Assembly: GCA_959599915.1 (NCBI GenBank)
Contig: CAUGJE010000001.1
Coordinates: forward strand, 62,001 to 126,000
DNA from: an uncultured Collinsella sp.
GTDB taxonomy: Bacteria > Actinomycetota > Coriobacteriia > Coriobacteriales > Coriobacteriaceae
Direction of reading: 5' to 3'
Length of the DNA: 64,000 nt
Shown here: positions 26,669 through 35,771 of the stretch, one piece after another
Position numbering within the stretch: position 1 is the stretch's first letter
Layout: each line of letters opens with the position of its first letter
Program-made: the position numbers and the translations under genes
The notes under the pieces: model-generated
What the model was told of the DNA's origin: nothing
What the model saw: only the letters and a program-made list of their open reading frames with translations
Databases searched by the model: none

Positions 26669-27433
26669 TTAGTGGCCCTTGATGGAGTTGAGGAAGTCCT
26701 GGGCGCGCTGGGTCTTGGGGTGGTCGAAGAACTCGTCGGGCGTGCCGGTTTCCACGATTTGGCCGTCGGCCATAAACACGACGCGGTCGGCCACGCGGCG
26801 GGCGAAGTTCATCTCGTGCGTAATGACGATCATCGTCATGCCCTGCTGCGCCAAGCGCACCATGACCTCGAGCACCTCATTGATCATCTCGGGGTCAAGG
26901 GCGCTCGTGGGCTCGTCGAAGAGCATGGCCTTGGGCTGCATGGCGAGCGAACGGGCGATGGCGACGCGCTGCTGCTGGCCGCCCGAGAGCTGTGCAGGCA
27001 CCTTATCGGCCTGCTCGGCAACACCCACGCGGCCCAGCAGGTCCATGGCGCGCTCGCGGGCCTCGTCCTTGGAGACGCCCAGCACATCGACCGGTCCCAG
27101 CATGACGTTTTGCAGCACCGTCATATGTGCGAACAGGTTGAACTGCTGAAACACCATGCCCAGCTCGGCGCGCATGCGGGCAAGGTCCTTGCCTTCCTGC
27201 GGCAGGGGCTCGCCTTCGATGAGGATCTCGCCCGAGTCGATGGTTTCCAGGCGGTTGATGGTTCGGCACATGGTCGACTTGCCCGAGCCCGAGGGACCGA
27301 TCACCACGACGACCTCGCCGCGATCGACCGAGAGGTTGATGTCGTTGAGGACGTGCAGATCGCCATAGTGCTTATCGACGTGCCTGAGCTCGATCAGCGG
27401 CCGGTTGTCGGTAGAAGAAGTGCTCTGTGCCAT
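26669..27433 (-). CDS. Polar amino-acid ABC transporter ATP-binding protein (GlnQ type)
   Basis: A 254-residue ATPase with Walker A GPSGSGKST, Q-loop VFQQFNLF, signature LSGGQQQRVAIARSL and Walker B AMLFDEPTSALDPE, then TIVITHEMNFARRV, the standard GlnQ/HisP pattern. It is the last of four genes for one importer (binding protein, two permeases, ATPase), 36 bases after the second permease gene. Substrate class is polar amino acids, most often glutamine or glutamate in this clade. Confidence 0.93.
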   Translation of the reverse strand: MAQSTSSTDNRPLIELRHVDKHYGDLHVLNDINLSVDRGEVVVVIGPSGSGKSTMCRTINRLETIDSGEILIEGEPLPQEGKDLARMRAELGMVFQQFNLFAHMTVLQNVMLGPVDVLGVSKDEARERAMDLLGRVGVAEQADKVPAQLSGGQQQRVAIARSLAMQPKAMLFDEPTSALDPEMINEVLEVMVRLAQQGMTMIVITHEMNFARRVADRVVFMADGQIVETGTPDEFFDHPKTQRAQDFLNSIKGH

Positions 27434-27469
27434 GGTGCTCGGCTCCTTATGACTCGAAATGGTAAAGCG

Positions 27470-28303
27470 TTAGCGGATGATGGTCGCGCCGGTCTTGTGC
27501 GAAACGTAGACGGCGGCCTTGTTGATCGCGACGTTGATGAGGATATAGATGACCGCGATCACCAGGTAGACCGACACGAGGGCATCGTAGTTGGTAATGA
27601 GCACGCGGGCATTTTGCATGAGGTCGGGGTAGCTCACCACGTAGGCGACGGTGGTGTCTTTGACGACGACCACAAGCTGCGAAATCAACGACGGAATGAT
27701 AAAACGAATAGCTTGCGGCAGGACGATTTTAAAGGTGATTTTAGCTTTGGAGAGACCGAGTGCCTGGGCAGCCTCGACCTGGCCGCGCGGTACGGCGTTG
27801 ACACCGGCACGGAAGATCTCGGCAAGTACGCCGGCTGCGGCGAGCGCAACGGGAAGCGTGAGCATCCAAAACGACGGCAGCGCAATCTTGTACTGGGGCA
27901 GCACCAAAAAGAAGAAGTAGATGAACAGAAGGCTCGGCACGCCGCGGAAGAAATCGGTGAGCACGCGGCAGACCAGCTGCAGCGGCTTAATGTCGCTGGT
28001 GCGACCGAGCATAAGGGCAAGGCCGAGCACCAACGCGATGGCGCCGGCGGTGAGTGCGACTTTAACGGTGCCCTCAAAGCCGGCAAGCAGGAACTTCCAG
28101 GTGGTGAGGTGCGTAAAGAAATACCAATAGTGGACCGAAAGCTGACCGGTCACATAAAAGCGCTGCAGCACGAGGGCAACGAGCGCGGCGACGGCAACAA
28201 GCGAGATAACGGTGCCGATGCGAATCTTGGCGCGCATCTTGGGGCCGGGAGCCTCGTAGAGCGCATCGCGCATGGTGAGCGCGGGAGAGGAGTGCTTGCT
28301 CAT
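27470..28303 (-). CDS. Amino-acid ABC transporter permease
   Basis: A 277-residue HisM/GlnP-type permease. After an N-terminal extension with one hydrophobic segment (about residues 35-50) come the usual helices and the coupling motif EIFRAGVNAVPRGQVEAAQALG, the EAA loop that contacts the ATPase. It overlaps the upstream permease gene by 4 bases. The N-terminal extension is typical of the second permease in four-component glutamate systems. Confidence 0.92.
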   Translation of the reverse strand: MSKHSSPALTMRDALYEAPGPKMRAKIRIGTVISLVAVAALVALVLQRFYVTGQLSVHYWYFFTHLTTWKFLLAGFEGTVKVALTAGAIALVLGLALMLGRTSDIKPLQLVCRVLTDFFRGVPSLLFIYFFFLVLPQYKIALPSFWMLTLPVALAAAGVLAEIFRAGVNAVPRGQVEAAQALGLSKAKITFKIVLPQAIRFIIPSLISQLVVVVKDTTVAYVVSYPDLMQNARVLITNYDALVSVYLVIAVIYILINVAINKAAVYVSHKTGATIIR

Positions 28304-28959
28304 CGGAGGATCCTCACCTTCTTATCGATGTAGTTGCCAATGTGGCTCACCACAAACGCCGTGCCCAGGTAGCCGAGCGCCGAGATAAAGAACGCGGCGA
28401 CGCCGCCGAGCGAGCGCGTGTTGATATAGCTCACCACGCCGGTGAGCTCCTGCGGTTTAAGCGGCACCTGACTGCCGAGCGCGGTGGTGAGCATGACGGC
28501 GATAAAGAGGTTGGTCATGGGCAGCACGCTCGAGCGCAGTGCCTGCGGGATCACGATCTTGGCAAGGATGCGATTGAAGCTCATGCCCAGCGAGCGAGCG
28601 GCTTCCACCTGGCCGACGCCGACGGTGTTGATGCCGCTCATAAAGTTCTCGGAGCCAAAGGCGGAGCCCAGCAACACCGTGGCGACGATAACGCAGGTAC
28701 GGTAGGGCAGAACGACCTTGAGTGGCGGCAATGCGTAGACGACGATGATGAGCAGCGCGATGCCGGGGATGTTACGGAAGACCTGGACATACAGGTCGCC
28801 AAAGACGCGCAGCGGCTTGAGCGGCGACACGCGCATCACGGTGACGGCGACGGCCAGCACCATGGCGATGGCAAACGACTCAAGCGTCATGCCCCAGGTT
28901 GCTAGCAGCGCGTCAATGTAGTTCTGGCCATAGAGCGACCAGAGCTCGGAGAGACTCAT
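28300..28959 (-). CDS. Amino-acid ABC transporter permease
   Basis: A 219-residue permease, close to the usual length of GltJ/HisQ proteins, with about five hydrophobic segments and an EAA loop (NFMSGINTVGVGQVEAARSLGMS). It is separated from the binding-protein gene by 138 bases that contain a GC hairpin, and overlaps the next permease gene by 4 bases. The two permeases likely form a heterodimer. Confidence 0.92.
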   Translation of the reverse strand: MSLSELWSLYGQNYIDALLATWGMTLESFAIAMVLAVAVTVMRVSPLKPLRVFGDLYVQVFRNIPGIALLIIVVYALPPLKVVLPYRTCVIVATVLLGSAFGSENFMSGINTVGVGQVEAARSLGMSFNRILAKIVIPQALRSSVLPMTNLFIAVMLTTALGSQVPLKPQELTGVVSYINTRSLGGVAAFFISALGYLGTAFVVSHIGNYIDKKVRILR

Positions 28960-28983
28960 GCGGACCTCCCGCCGATAAGGAAA

Positions 28984-29009
28984 GGGGCTCCCGTGTGTAC
29001 GGAAGCCCC
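28984..29009 (-). promoter_or_regulatory. Intercistronic hairpin in the amino-acid ABC operon
   Basis: GGGGCT ... AGCCCC with an inner CGT/ACG stem lies just upstream of the first permease. In transcription direction it sits between the binding-protein gene and the permeases, where a stem commonly stabilises the abundant binding-protein mRNA or partly terminates. Confidence 0.55.
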
Positions 29010-29097
29010 GACAACTCAGTGAAGAAACAGTTTAGCGCAATAAAGCGCACCGTGCGTTTCCGTATGGTTTCGTTGCGGCCGTTACTAGGCGCGTTGC

Positions 29098-30093
29098 CTA
29101 GGCGCCGATCTCGGGCAGCTCGGGAACATTGGTGTCACCCGTGCGGTCACCGATGCAGATCTGCCACAGCTCGGTCCAGGTGCCGTCGTCCTCAATCTTC
29201 TTAAGGAAGTCGTTAACGAAGGCGACGCCGTCGGAATCGAGCGGCAGGCCGATGCCATAGGGCTCCTTGCTGCCGAAGGGCTTGCCGGCGATCTTATACT
29301 TACCGGGCTCGCGGACTAGGGCGCTCTGCTGCATGTTGTTGTCGATGACGTAGGCGTCAACGCGACCCTGCTGGAGTGCCTGGCGGGCCTCCTCGTCGGT
29401 CTTGAACTCCTGCTGGCTGGCCTTGGGAGCGAGCTCCTCCAGGATGGCAGGGCCGTTGGAGCCGGACTGGACGGCGACGTTCTTGTCGGCCAGGTCGTCG
29501 ACGCTCTTGATGTCGTCGTTGTCGGCGAGCACCAGGATGGCCTGCTGGGTGTAGTAGTAGGGACCGGCAAAGGAGACGAGCTTCTTGCGATCGTCAGTGA
29601 TGGTGTAGGTGGCAAAGACGGCGTCGACCTGGCCGTTCTGCAGGACGGACTCACGCGTGTCCGAGGTCACCTGGGTGATCTCGACCTTGTTCTCGCCCAG
29701 AATGTAGTTGGACAGGAGCTGTGCGATACCGGCGTCGAAGCCGCGGGTCTGACCGTCCTTCTCGTTGAGGAGGGAGAAGAGCGTGGAGGTCTGGACGCCA
29801 CCGATTGTAAAGACGCCGGCATCCTTGACGGCCGTAGCCCAGGTGCTGGCGGCGATGGCGTCGTCATCGGCCTTGGGGCCGTCGTTGACGAGCTTGTCGA
29901 ATGCCTTGGCGTCGAGCGTGGCGGAAACCTCGGTATCCTCGGAGCTCTTGGAGGAACCGGCGGCGGAACCCTTGTCAGCCTCGGCGCTGGTGTCGGAGCA
30001 GCCGGCAAGACCAAGGCCGGCGACGGTTGCGAAGGTGGCGGCGACGAAGCCGCGGCGGTCGAGAACGACCTGCTGGGAGAGGTTCTTGCTCAT
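29098..30093 (-). CDS. Amino-acid ABC transporter substrate-binding lipoprotein
   Basis: A 331-residue binding protein of the SBP_bac_3 family. The signal peptide ends in LAGC with the lipidated Cys at residue 32, and the preceding LDRRGFVAA has twin arginines, so Tat export is possible. A Ser/Glu/Asp-rich linker (33-55) leads to the periplasmic-type domain with FDAGIAQLLSNYILGENKVEITQVTSDTRE and the ligand-loop region VQSGSNGPAILEE. First gene of the importer operon. A TTGACC-18-TATAAC promoter lies 44 bases upstream. Confidence 0.92.
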   Translation of the reverse strand: MSKNLSQQVVLDRRGFVAATFATVAGLGLAGCSDTSAEADKGSAAGSSKSSEDTEVSATLDAKAFDKLVNDGPKADDDAIAASTWATAVKDAGVFTIGGVQTSTLFSLLNEKDGQTRGFDAGIAQLLSNYILGENKVEITQVTSDTRESVLQNGQVDAVFATYTITDDRKKLVSFAGPYYYTQQAILVLADNDDIKSVDDLADKNVAVQSGSNGPAILEELAPKASQQEFKTDEEARQALQQGRVDAYVIDNNMQQSALVREPGKYKIAGKPFGSKEPYGIGLPLDSDGVAFVNDFLKKIEDDGTWTELWQICIGDRTGDTNVPELPEIGA

Positions 30094-30136
30094 GGTAGAA
30101 CACCTTTCTCAATAAAATCCCTAGCGGTTGAGTAGA

Positions 30137-30166
30137 GTTATACCCTATCCCGCTCAGACGGGTCAA
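30137..30166 (-). promoter_or_regulatory. Promoter of the amino-acid ABC operon
   Basis: Minus strand: TTGACC (30161-30166), an 18-base spacer and TATAAC (30137-30142), placed for a short leader before the start at 30093. Confidence 0.7.
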
Positions 30167-30210
30167 CACGAAATAACTCAGAAACATACTTACCTTATGG
30201 GTTATTCTAC

Positions 30211-30243
30211 CTACCATAAAGGGACAGGCACCTTTGTGGTGGT
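30211..30243 (+). repeat. Dispersed hairpin element, class b, copy 1
   Basis: ACCATAAAGG, core GGGACAGGCA, CCTTTGTGGT. One mismatch in the arms compared with the perfect copy at 53576-53608. Confidence 0.75.
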
Positions 30244-30277
30244 TCTTGCAGATGTGGTGGCCTGTCTCGCTGCTTTG

Positions 30278-30494
30278 TCTCAATCTGTAACAGTTAGACG
30301 AGGAAATGGGTTCTACCTGTTACAGATTGAGATTTTCTCTTCAGAGGGATTTGAATGTCTCGATCTGTAACAGGTAGACGGCCAAAAGGTCTCTGTCTGT
30401 TACAGATCGAGACAAAGGTTTGGGACTAAGACGTCTTATCTAGATCTGTAACAGTTAGACGGGAATTCGGGCCATAGATGTTACAGATTGAGAT
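30278..30494. repeat. Three tandem related palindromes
   Basis: Units at 30278-30332, 30358-30412 and 30438-30494, each with arms of 20-22 bases. All arms contain ATCTGTAACAG or its complement CTGTTACAGAT, while loops and spacers differ. Units are spaced by about 80 bases centre to centre. Confidence 0.85.
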
Positions 30495-30511
30495 AATCGC
30501 GCCGCGAAAAT

Positions 30512-30550
30512 AAAAACCTCCGCATGGGTGCTTCCCTTGCGGAGGTTTTT
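30512..30550 (-). terminator. dxs terminator
   Basis: AAAAACCTCCGC (30512-30523) pairs with GCGGAGGTTTTT (30539-30550), directly after the dxs stop. In the minus direction the stem ends in a T5 run. Confidence 0.85.
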
Positions 30551-32332
30551 CTACTCGTTCAGTAGGCGTACCGCTTCGGCGGCCATGTTCTCGACCGTCA
30601 TGCCGTTCTGAGCGAGCAGCTCGTTGGGGTCGTAGCGGTCGGGGAAGCCCTTGGCGATGCCGAAGGTGCGCGTGCGCACGGGCGTGCAGGCCAAGTAGCA
30701 CGCGACGCGTTCGCCCCAACCGCCGTCCAAGATGCCGTCCTCGAGGGTGACGACAACGCGATGCTCGGCGGCAAGGCTGTCGAGGAACTCGCGGTCGAGC
30801 TCGGTTGCAAAGCGCGGGTTGACGAGTGTGGCCTCGATACCGTACTCGGCGGCCAAGCGGTTTGTCACGCGCTCGCCCAGCTCAAAGAAATCGCCAAGCG
30901 CGAGCACGGCCACGTCGCGGCCCTGGCGCACGACGTTGTAGCGCGCGACGCCGTAATCGTCGCCCTCGGCAGGCGCCAGATCGGGGCGGCTTACCAGGCC
31001 AATGCCCGGCACACGGATCGCTACGGGATGTTCGCGGTGGTCGAGCGACCAGCTCAGCATGGACAGATATTCCTCCATGCAGGCAGGTGCAAGGTAGTGC
31101 ATGTTGGGAAGTCCGCCCAGCATGGAAATATCGAAGAACGAGAGGTGCGTCTCGGACGTGGTGCCAAAGATCGACGCGCCAAACACCAAGATGGTTGCGG
31201 GGGCGTCGTTGAGGCACAGGTCGTGCCACAGTTCGTCGTAGGCGCGCTGCAAAAACGTGCCGTACACACCAAAGACTGGCTTGGCGCCCGAGCGCGCAAG
31301 CGCGGTGGCAAAGGTCACGGCGTGTTCCTCGGCAATGCCCACGTCGACAAACTGCTTGCCAGCCGCAGCGCGAAGCTCGGGTGTAAAGCCCATGATGTAG
31401 GGCGTGGCAGCCGTGATGCCCACAACCTGCGGATCGCGCTCGATGGCGGCGCTGAGCGCCTCGCCCGTAATGTCGGCATAGGTGCGCGGCGCAGGCTCGC
31501 TCGGATGGCCCGGGCAGAGCTTGCGCCCAGTTGCCATGTCAAACGGACCCACATGATGCCAGCGCTCGGGGTCGCTCTGGGCTGGCTCAAAGCCCTTGCC
31601 CTTGGCGGTGGAGACGTGCAGCACGATGGGATGATCGATATTGTGCAGTTCCTGCAGTGCGTCGACTAGGGCCAACACATCGTTACCGGCGTCCAGATAG
31701 CGGTAATCGAGCTCCATCGCGCGGAAAATGTTGCGCTCACAGGTGCCGTTGCTGGCGCGCAGCTCGGCCAGATTGCGATACAGGCCACCGTGGTTTTCGG
31801 CGATGGACTGGTCGTTGTCATTGACGACGATGATCAAGTTGCTGTCGAGTTCGGCGGCATTGTTGAAGCCCTCAAACGCTAGACCGCCCGAAAGCGAGCC
31901 GTCGCCAATGACGGTAATGACGTTGTAGATGTCGCCTGCCAGGTCGCGCGCGTGCGCCAGGCCGCAGCCCAGGCTCACCGACGTGGAGGTATGACCCATG
32001 GCGAACAGGTCGTGCTCGGACTCGTCGGGATTGGCAAAGCCAGAAGCCTCACCATAACGCTCCGGATCGATATAAGTGTACGCGCGCCCAGTCAGCGCCT
32101 TGTGGGCGTAGGTCTGGTGCGAAACGTCAAAGACAATCTTGTCGATGGGGGAGTTAAACACGCGATGAAGCGCAACCGTAAGCTCAACGACGCCCAAGTT
32201 GGGGGCAACGTGTCCGCCGACGGCGGCGGAGCTTTCGAGGATGGCGTGGCGGATCTCGCCGCAGAGCAGTGGAAGCTCGGCGCGGTCGAGAGCCTTGACG
32301 TCCTCGGGCGTTGTCGTTTGCGTAAGCAGCAT
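30551..32332 (-). CDS. 1-deoxy-D-xylulose-5-phosphate synthase, divergent form
   Basis: 593 residues with the three-domain transketolase/DXS layout: thiamine-diphosphate site GDGSLSGGLAFEGFNNA plus VVNDND, central pyrimidine domain (GIAEEHAVTFATALARSG, FLQRAYDELWHD) and C-terminal domain. VSHQTYAHKALTGR corresponds to the DXS block GHQxYxHKxLTGR. It departs from classical Dxs in motif 1 (GDGSLSGG rather than GDGALTGGM), lacks the SMSIAPNVG-type loop (it has QSIAENHGG), and is about 30 residues short. It may supply the MEP pathway or be a specialised paralogue, so I leave the symbol open. Confidence 0.8.
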   Translation of the reverse strand: MLLTQTTTPEDVKALDRAELPLLCGEIRHAILESSAAVGGHVAPNLGVVELTVALHRVFNSPIDKIVFDVSHQTYAHKALTGRAYTYIDPERYGEASGFANPDESEHDLFAMGHTSTSVSLGCGLAHARDLAGDIYNVITVIGDGSLSGGLAFEGFNNAAELDSNLIIVVNDNDQSIAENHGGLYRNLAELRASNGTCERNIFRAMELDYRYLDAGNDVLALVDALQELHNIDHPIVLHVSTAKGKGFEPAQSDPERWHHVGPFDMATGRKLCPGHPSEPAPRTYADITGEALSAAIERDPQVVGITAATPYIMGFTPELRAAAGKQFVDVGIAEEHAVTFATALARSGAKPVFGVYGTFLQRAYDELWHDLCLNDAPATILVFGASIFGTTSETHLSFFDISMLGGLPNMHYLAPACMEEYLSMLSWSLDHREHPVAIRVPGIGLVSRPDLAPAEGDDYGVARYNVVRQGRDVAVLALGDFFELGERVTNRLAAEYGIEATLVNPRFATELDREFLDSLAAEHRVVVTLEDGILDGGWGERVACYLACTPVRTRTFGIAKGFPDRYDPNELLAQNGMTVENMAAEAVRLLNE

Positions 32333-32560
32333 CGTTGTGGGTTACTCCATGCGAATCGAGCGCCGGCGCTCCCTCGGCCGGCACAATTGCACAAAACAGT
32401 CTCGCACATTTTGGCGTTTGATATGTGACGGCGGCGCGGTAATTCGCCAACTGGTGGGGCAAAACGTTTTGTCCGATGCCATACTGATAAGTTCCATGAT
32501 GATTTTATTCATTGCGTGCAGGCTGTGGCTTGCCGCCGAGCGCCGCCGGAAGGAGGCCGC

Positions 32561-33118
32561 ATGTCCGATACCGTTCGTGCCGAGAAAATCGCGTGCGAAG
32601 TAGACCATGCCGCCCGTCAACTGGCACAGGCGGGCCGTCTGGACCTGACGCGCGAGTTTATCCAGCATGGCGATGTGACGGTGTATGCGCATGTGACCTC
32701 GGTGGCGCGGGCAAGTCTGTCATTTGCCGAGCGCTTGGGCCGTGCTGGCATTTCGGTCGACCGCGCCTCGCTGCTGCGCGGGGCCCTGCTGCACGATTAC
32801 TTTCTCTATGACTGGCACGACCCCGACCCAAGCCATCGACTGCATGGCTTTCGTCACCCGTTTTTTGCCCTGGCGCGTGCGGAGGAAGATTTTGAGCTGA
32901 CGCCGCGCGAGCGGAATATTATCGTACGGCATATGTTTCCGCTGGTACCGGTGCCGCCGACGTGTCGTGAGGCATGGATTGTGTGCCTGGCGGATAAATG
33001 GTGCGCGCTGCGCGAGACGATTGCCGGCCGTCTGCCGCGCAAAGGCGGCGCGAACGATTTGAACGAGGGGTCGAGTGACGGCTCGAGCAAAGAATCGAAC
33101 GAAAAGAGGAGTGGGTAG
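32561..33118 (+). CDS. HD-domain phosphohydrolase
   Basis: A 185-residue protein with a metal-dependent HD pattern: RGALLHDYFLYDW (His-Asp pair), HGFRHPFFALARAE, IIVRHMFPL and CLADKWCALRE (distal Asp). This order matches small HD hydrolases acting on phosphorylated nucleotides; the substrate is unknown. ATG 32561 follows AAGGAGG. Only 3 bases separate its stop from the next reading frame, which encodes a CmpB-like membrane protein, a frequent pairing in this group of bacteria. The C-terminal 25 residues are Ser/Asn/Glu rich. Confidence 0.82.
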   Translation: MSDTVRAEKIACEVDHAARQLAQAGRLDLTREFIQHGDVTVYAHVTSVARASLSFAERLGRAGISVDRASLLRGALLHDYFLYDWHDPDPSHRLHGFRHPFFALARAEEDFELTPRERNIIVRHMFPLVPVPPTCREAWIVCLADKWCALRETIAGRLPRKGGANDLNEGSSDGSSKESNEKRSG

Positions 33119-33121
33119 ACG

Positions 33122-34140
33122 GTGGGAACCGCGATCGACATGGCATTTGACGGCGCGACGCTTGCCGCCTGTCCGCTCTCGGCGCTGGTACTCTCGTTTG
33201 CCTTCTACGGTTTTTGCGGCTGGGTATGGGAGTCGACAGTCTGCGCCATGCTCAACCACGGACGCTTTGCCAACAGCGGCTTTTGCTAGGGCCGTGTTGT
33301 CCCATCTACGGTGCGGGCGGCATCGCGTGCTGGTTGCTGCTGCGTGGAATCCCAGACGCCTCGAGCCAGTTTGTCGCTGCCGCGCTCGTATGCAGCGTGA
33401 TCGAATATAGCGTGGGCGTGCTGTTGGAAAAAACGACGGGTGCCCGGTTTTGGGATTACTCGCATCTGCCGTTTAACCTGCACGGACGCATCTGCCTGTA
33501 CTGGGCCTGCGCATTTGGCTTGGGTGCGTTGTGTATTTGCCGTTTAGTGGAGCCGGCATTGCTGGGGCTGCTTGGCCATCTGCCGGTGCTGATTGTGCGG
33601 CTGTCCGCCTTTATCGTCGCGGTCGCGATGATGGTCGATGCGGTGTGCTCGTTGGCCAGCTGGCGCCGCCTGTCCGATCAGCTTGAGCGTGTGCGTGCCG
33701 ACCTTGCCGACCGCATCAATGAGTCGCTTGCCGACGCCTCCGACTCTATGCTCGAACGTATTCCCGATTCGGCGATCGACTCGGTGGCGCAGACGCATAT
33801 CCGCGGTCGCGCCGTTAACGCTTGGCTGGCCGAGCTGGGCGACGCGGCGCTCGATGCCCTGCGCGAGAAGGCTTCGATGCCGACGTTTATCTCGGATGGT
33901 GCTCGCGGCCTGGCGCTTGCTGCCCGCCGCGTTGCCGATGCCGCGCCGAGCATGCCGCGTCCGTCGCTCAGTCGTCGCCTTGCCGGCAAGCGCATGAGCC
34001 GTCCGGTGCCGAGTGTGTCGCTCAGTCGTCGCGACCTGCGCTTCTTCAATGCCTTTCCGCGCTTGCGCATCAATCGCTACGAGGGCGTCATCCGGGCCAC
34101 CGATCTCCGCGACCGAGCTCGCGAGCTGTTCCGGCGCTAG
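33122..34140 (+). pseudogene. Putative ABC transporter permease (CmpB-like, PF06541 type), frameshifted
   Basis: Two frames join into one family-like protein of about 339 residues. The first (GTG 33122 or ATG 33140) reads FAFYGFCGWVWEST ... HGRFANSGF and stops at TAG 33287-33289. The second resumes at once with LLGPCCPIYGAGG and runs to 34140. One missing T in the T4 run at 33281-33284 explains it: with five T the reading would be NSGFLLGPCCPIYG, the expected family sequence. Four to five membrane segments lie in residues 10-170, and the C-terminal half is soluble and Arg/Ala rich. It could be a real mutation, a phase-variable tract or a sequencing error. Coupled to the HD hydrolase gene. Confidence 0.8.
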
Positions 34141-34337
34141 GCGGGGCGGGCGCGCTCACGGCTTCCTTGCTCGCGTATTTCCCGTTCGTTTCGCGCCCGT
34201 TGCCGCGCCGTTTCCAAGATTGCGGCACCGTTTCCATTCGACAACGCAGCGTTTAACAACGCCGTATCTGGTCTACACCAGTTGCCCCTCGGCCGCATTA
34301 TGGGCGCCGACAACGTTCATGCGACCAAGGGGGACGA

Positions 34338-35615
34338 ATGTACGATACGGGATCGACAACGTTTATGCTCATCTGCACCATGCTCGTGTTTTTAATGACA
34401 CCGGGCCTGGCGTTTTTCTATGGCGGTCTGTCTAGGCGCAAAAATGTCATCAACACCATGCTTATGTGCTTTGGCGCCATTGGCCTGGTTGGTGTGCTGT
34501 GGATTGTTGCCGGCTGGTCGCTGGCCTACGGCGGCGACGGCTCGAGTCCGTTTATTGGAGGCCTTGACCAGTTGCTGTGCCTACCGGTGCTCAACCAGGT
34601 GCTGCAGGCGGCCGAGGGCAATGCCGCGGGCGGTGCCGTCTACCCTCAGATCATCAACATCGCCTTCCAGATGGCGTTTGCCATGATCACCGCCGCTATC
34701 GTTACGGGCAGTCTGGCAGGCCGCGTTAAGTTTGGTGCCATGACGGCCTTCCTGGGCATTTGGCTGCTCGTGGTCTATGCGCCGCTCGCCCACATGGTTT
34801 GGGGCGGCGATGGTTCCTTTATCGGCGACATCATCGGCGCGCTCGACTTTGCCGGCGGCGACGTGGTACACATTTCGTCTGGTCTCACGGGCCTGATTCT
34901 CTGCTTAATGCTCGGCCGTCGTCGCGGCTTTGGCATGGTGAGCTACCGTCCGCATAACGTGCCGTTTGTGGCGCTGGGCGCCGGTCTACTTTGGTTTGGT
35001 TGGTTTGGCTTTAACGGCGGCAGCGAGTTTAAGGCCGACGCCGTGGCGGCACTCGCCATCCTCAACACCGTGACGGCCAGCGCGGCGGGCATGGTCTCGT
35101 GGCTTGCCGTCGAGCGCGTGCACACCGGTCGTCCCACGCTGGTGGGCGCCAGCACCGGTCTGGTTGCGGGCCTTGTGGTGGTCACGCCGGGCGCGGGCTT
35201 TGTCGAGCCGTGGGCGGCGCTGGTCATGGGCCTGATCGTCTCTCCCGTCTGTTACCTGGCCATCAGCCATCTCAAGACCAAGTTCGGCTACGACGATGCG
35301 CTCGACGCGTTTGGCTGCCATGGTATCGGCGGCATCTTGGGCGGCGTGCTCACGGGCCTGTTCTGCGTGCCGGAGCTTTCGTGGACCGGTAAGGGCGGCC
35401 TGTTCTACACGGGTGACATGTCGCTGCTCATCTCGCAAATCCTGGGCATTGTGGTGACGGTCGCTATTGTGCTGGTGCTCGACTTGGTGATTGCCGCGGT
35501 GGTCAAGGCGCTGTTCCGCGGCAGCCTGCGCGTGGACGAGGCCGATGAGGCGCTGGGCTTGGATGCGAGTCAGCACGGCGAGAGCGCATATCCTTCGTTC
35601 TCCGGACTCGATTAG
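34338..35615 (+). CDS. amtB: Ammonium transporter
   Basis: A 425-residue Amt/MEP/Rh channel with 11 hydrophobic segments. MTPGLAFFYGG is the N-terminal signature. DFAGGDVVHISSGLTGL holds the conserved DFAGG and the first pore histidine, FGWFGFNGGSE the next signature, and FGCHGIGGILGG the second pore histidine. Start ATG follows AGGGGG. The glnK gene lies 156 bases downstream after an imperfect palindrome, the standard amtB-glnK pair in which GlnK blocks the channel when nitrogen is plentiful. Confidence 0.95.
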   Translation: MYDTGSTTFMLICTMLVFLMTPGLAFFYGGLSRRKNVINTMLMCFGAIGLVGVLWIVAGWSLAYGGDGSSPFIGGLDQLLCLPVLNQVLQAAEGNAAGGAVYPQIINIAFQMAFAMITAAIVTGSLAGRVKFGAMTAFLGIWLLVVYAPLAHMVWGGDGSFIGDIIGALDFAGGDVVHISSGLTGLILCLMLGRRRGFGMVSYRPHNVPFVALGAGLLWFGWFGFNGGSEFKADAVAALAILNTVTASAAGMVSWLAVERVHTGRPTLVGASTGLVAGLVVVTPGAGFVEPWAALVMGLIVSPVCYLAISHLKTKFGYDDALDAFGCHGIGGILGGVLTGLFCVPELSWTGKGGLFYTGDMSLLISQILGIVVTVAIVLVLDLVIAAVVKALFRGSLRVDEADEALGLDASQHGESAYPSFSGLD

Positions 35616-35618
35616 CAG

Positions 35619-35726
35619 CACGGCTTTCCCAGGCACCCGACCTTGCCCCTCAAACCGTCGCTTGCGTACCGAAGTACGCGGCGCTCCTCTTTCGGGGCAA
35701 TCTCGGGCACCTGGAAAACCCGTGCC
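35619..35726. repeat. Imperfect palindrome between amtB and glnK
   Basis: Arms 35619-35650 and 35695-35726 pair at 26 of 32 positions, with a perfect inner stem GCGTAC-CGAA-GTACGC at 35665-35680. It starts 3 bases after the amtB stop and probably sets the amtB:glnK transcript ratio. Confidence 0.75.
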
Positions 35727-35771
35727 ATGTGAAGGACAATTCATTTCTTTTATTGAAGAGAGGAATTCACT

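Larger units (their letters stand above)
30094..30550. other. Gene-free interval with a class b hairpin and three tandem palindromes
   Basis: Between the importer operon and dxs no coding frame is seen. It holds the operon promoter, a hairpin with the GGGACAGG core, three tandem related palindromes and the dxs terminator. Confidence 0.7.

Noticed and set aside
30278..30494. CRISPR array
   Set aside because: Only three units, each an imperfect palindrome with unequal sequence, no uniform spacers and no cas genes.
33270..33300. Programmed -1 frameshift at the split CmpB-like gene
   Set aside because: The site GGCTTTTGC is not a classical X-XXY-YYZ slippery heptamer, and slippage to CTT would pair poorly. 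A lost T in a T-run is simpler.
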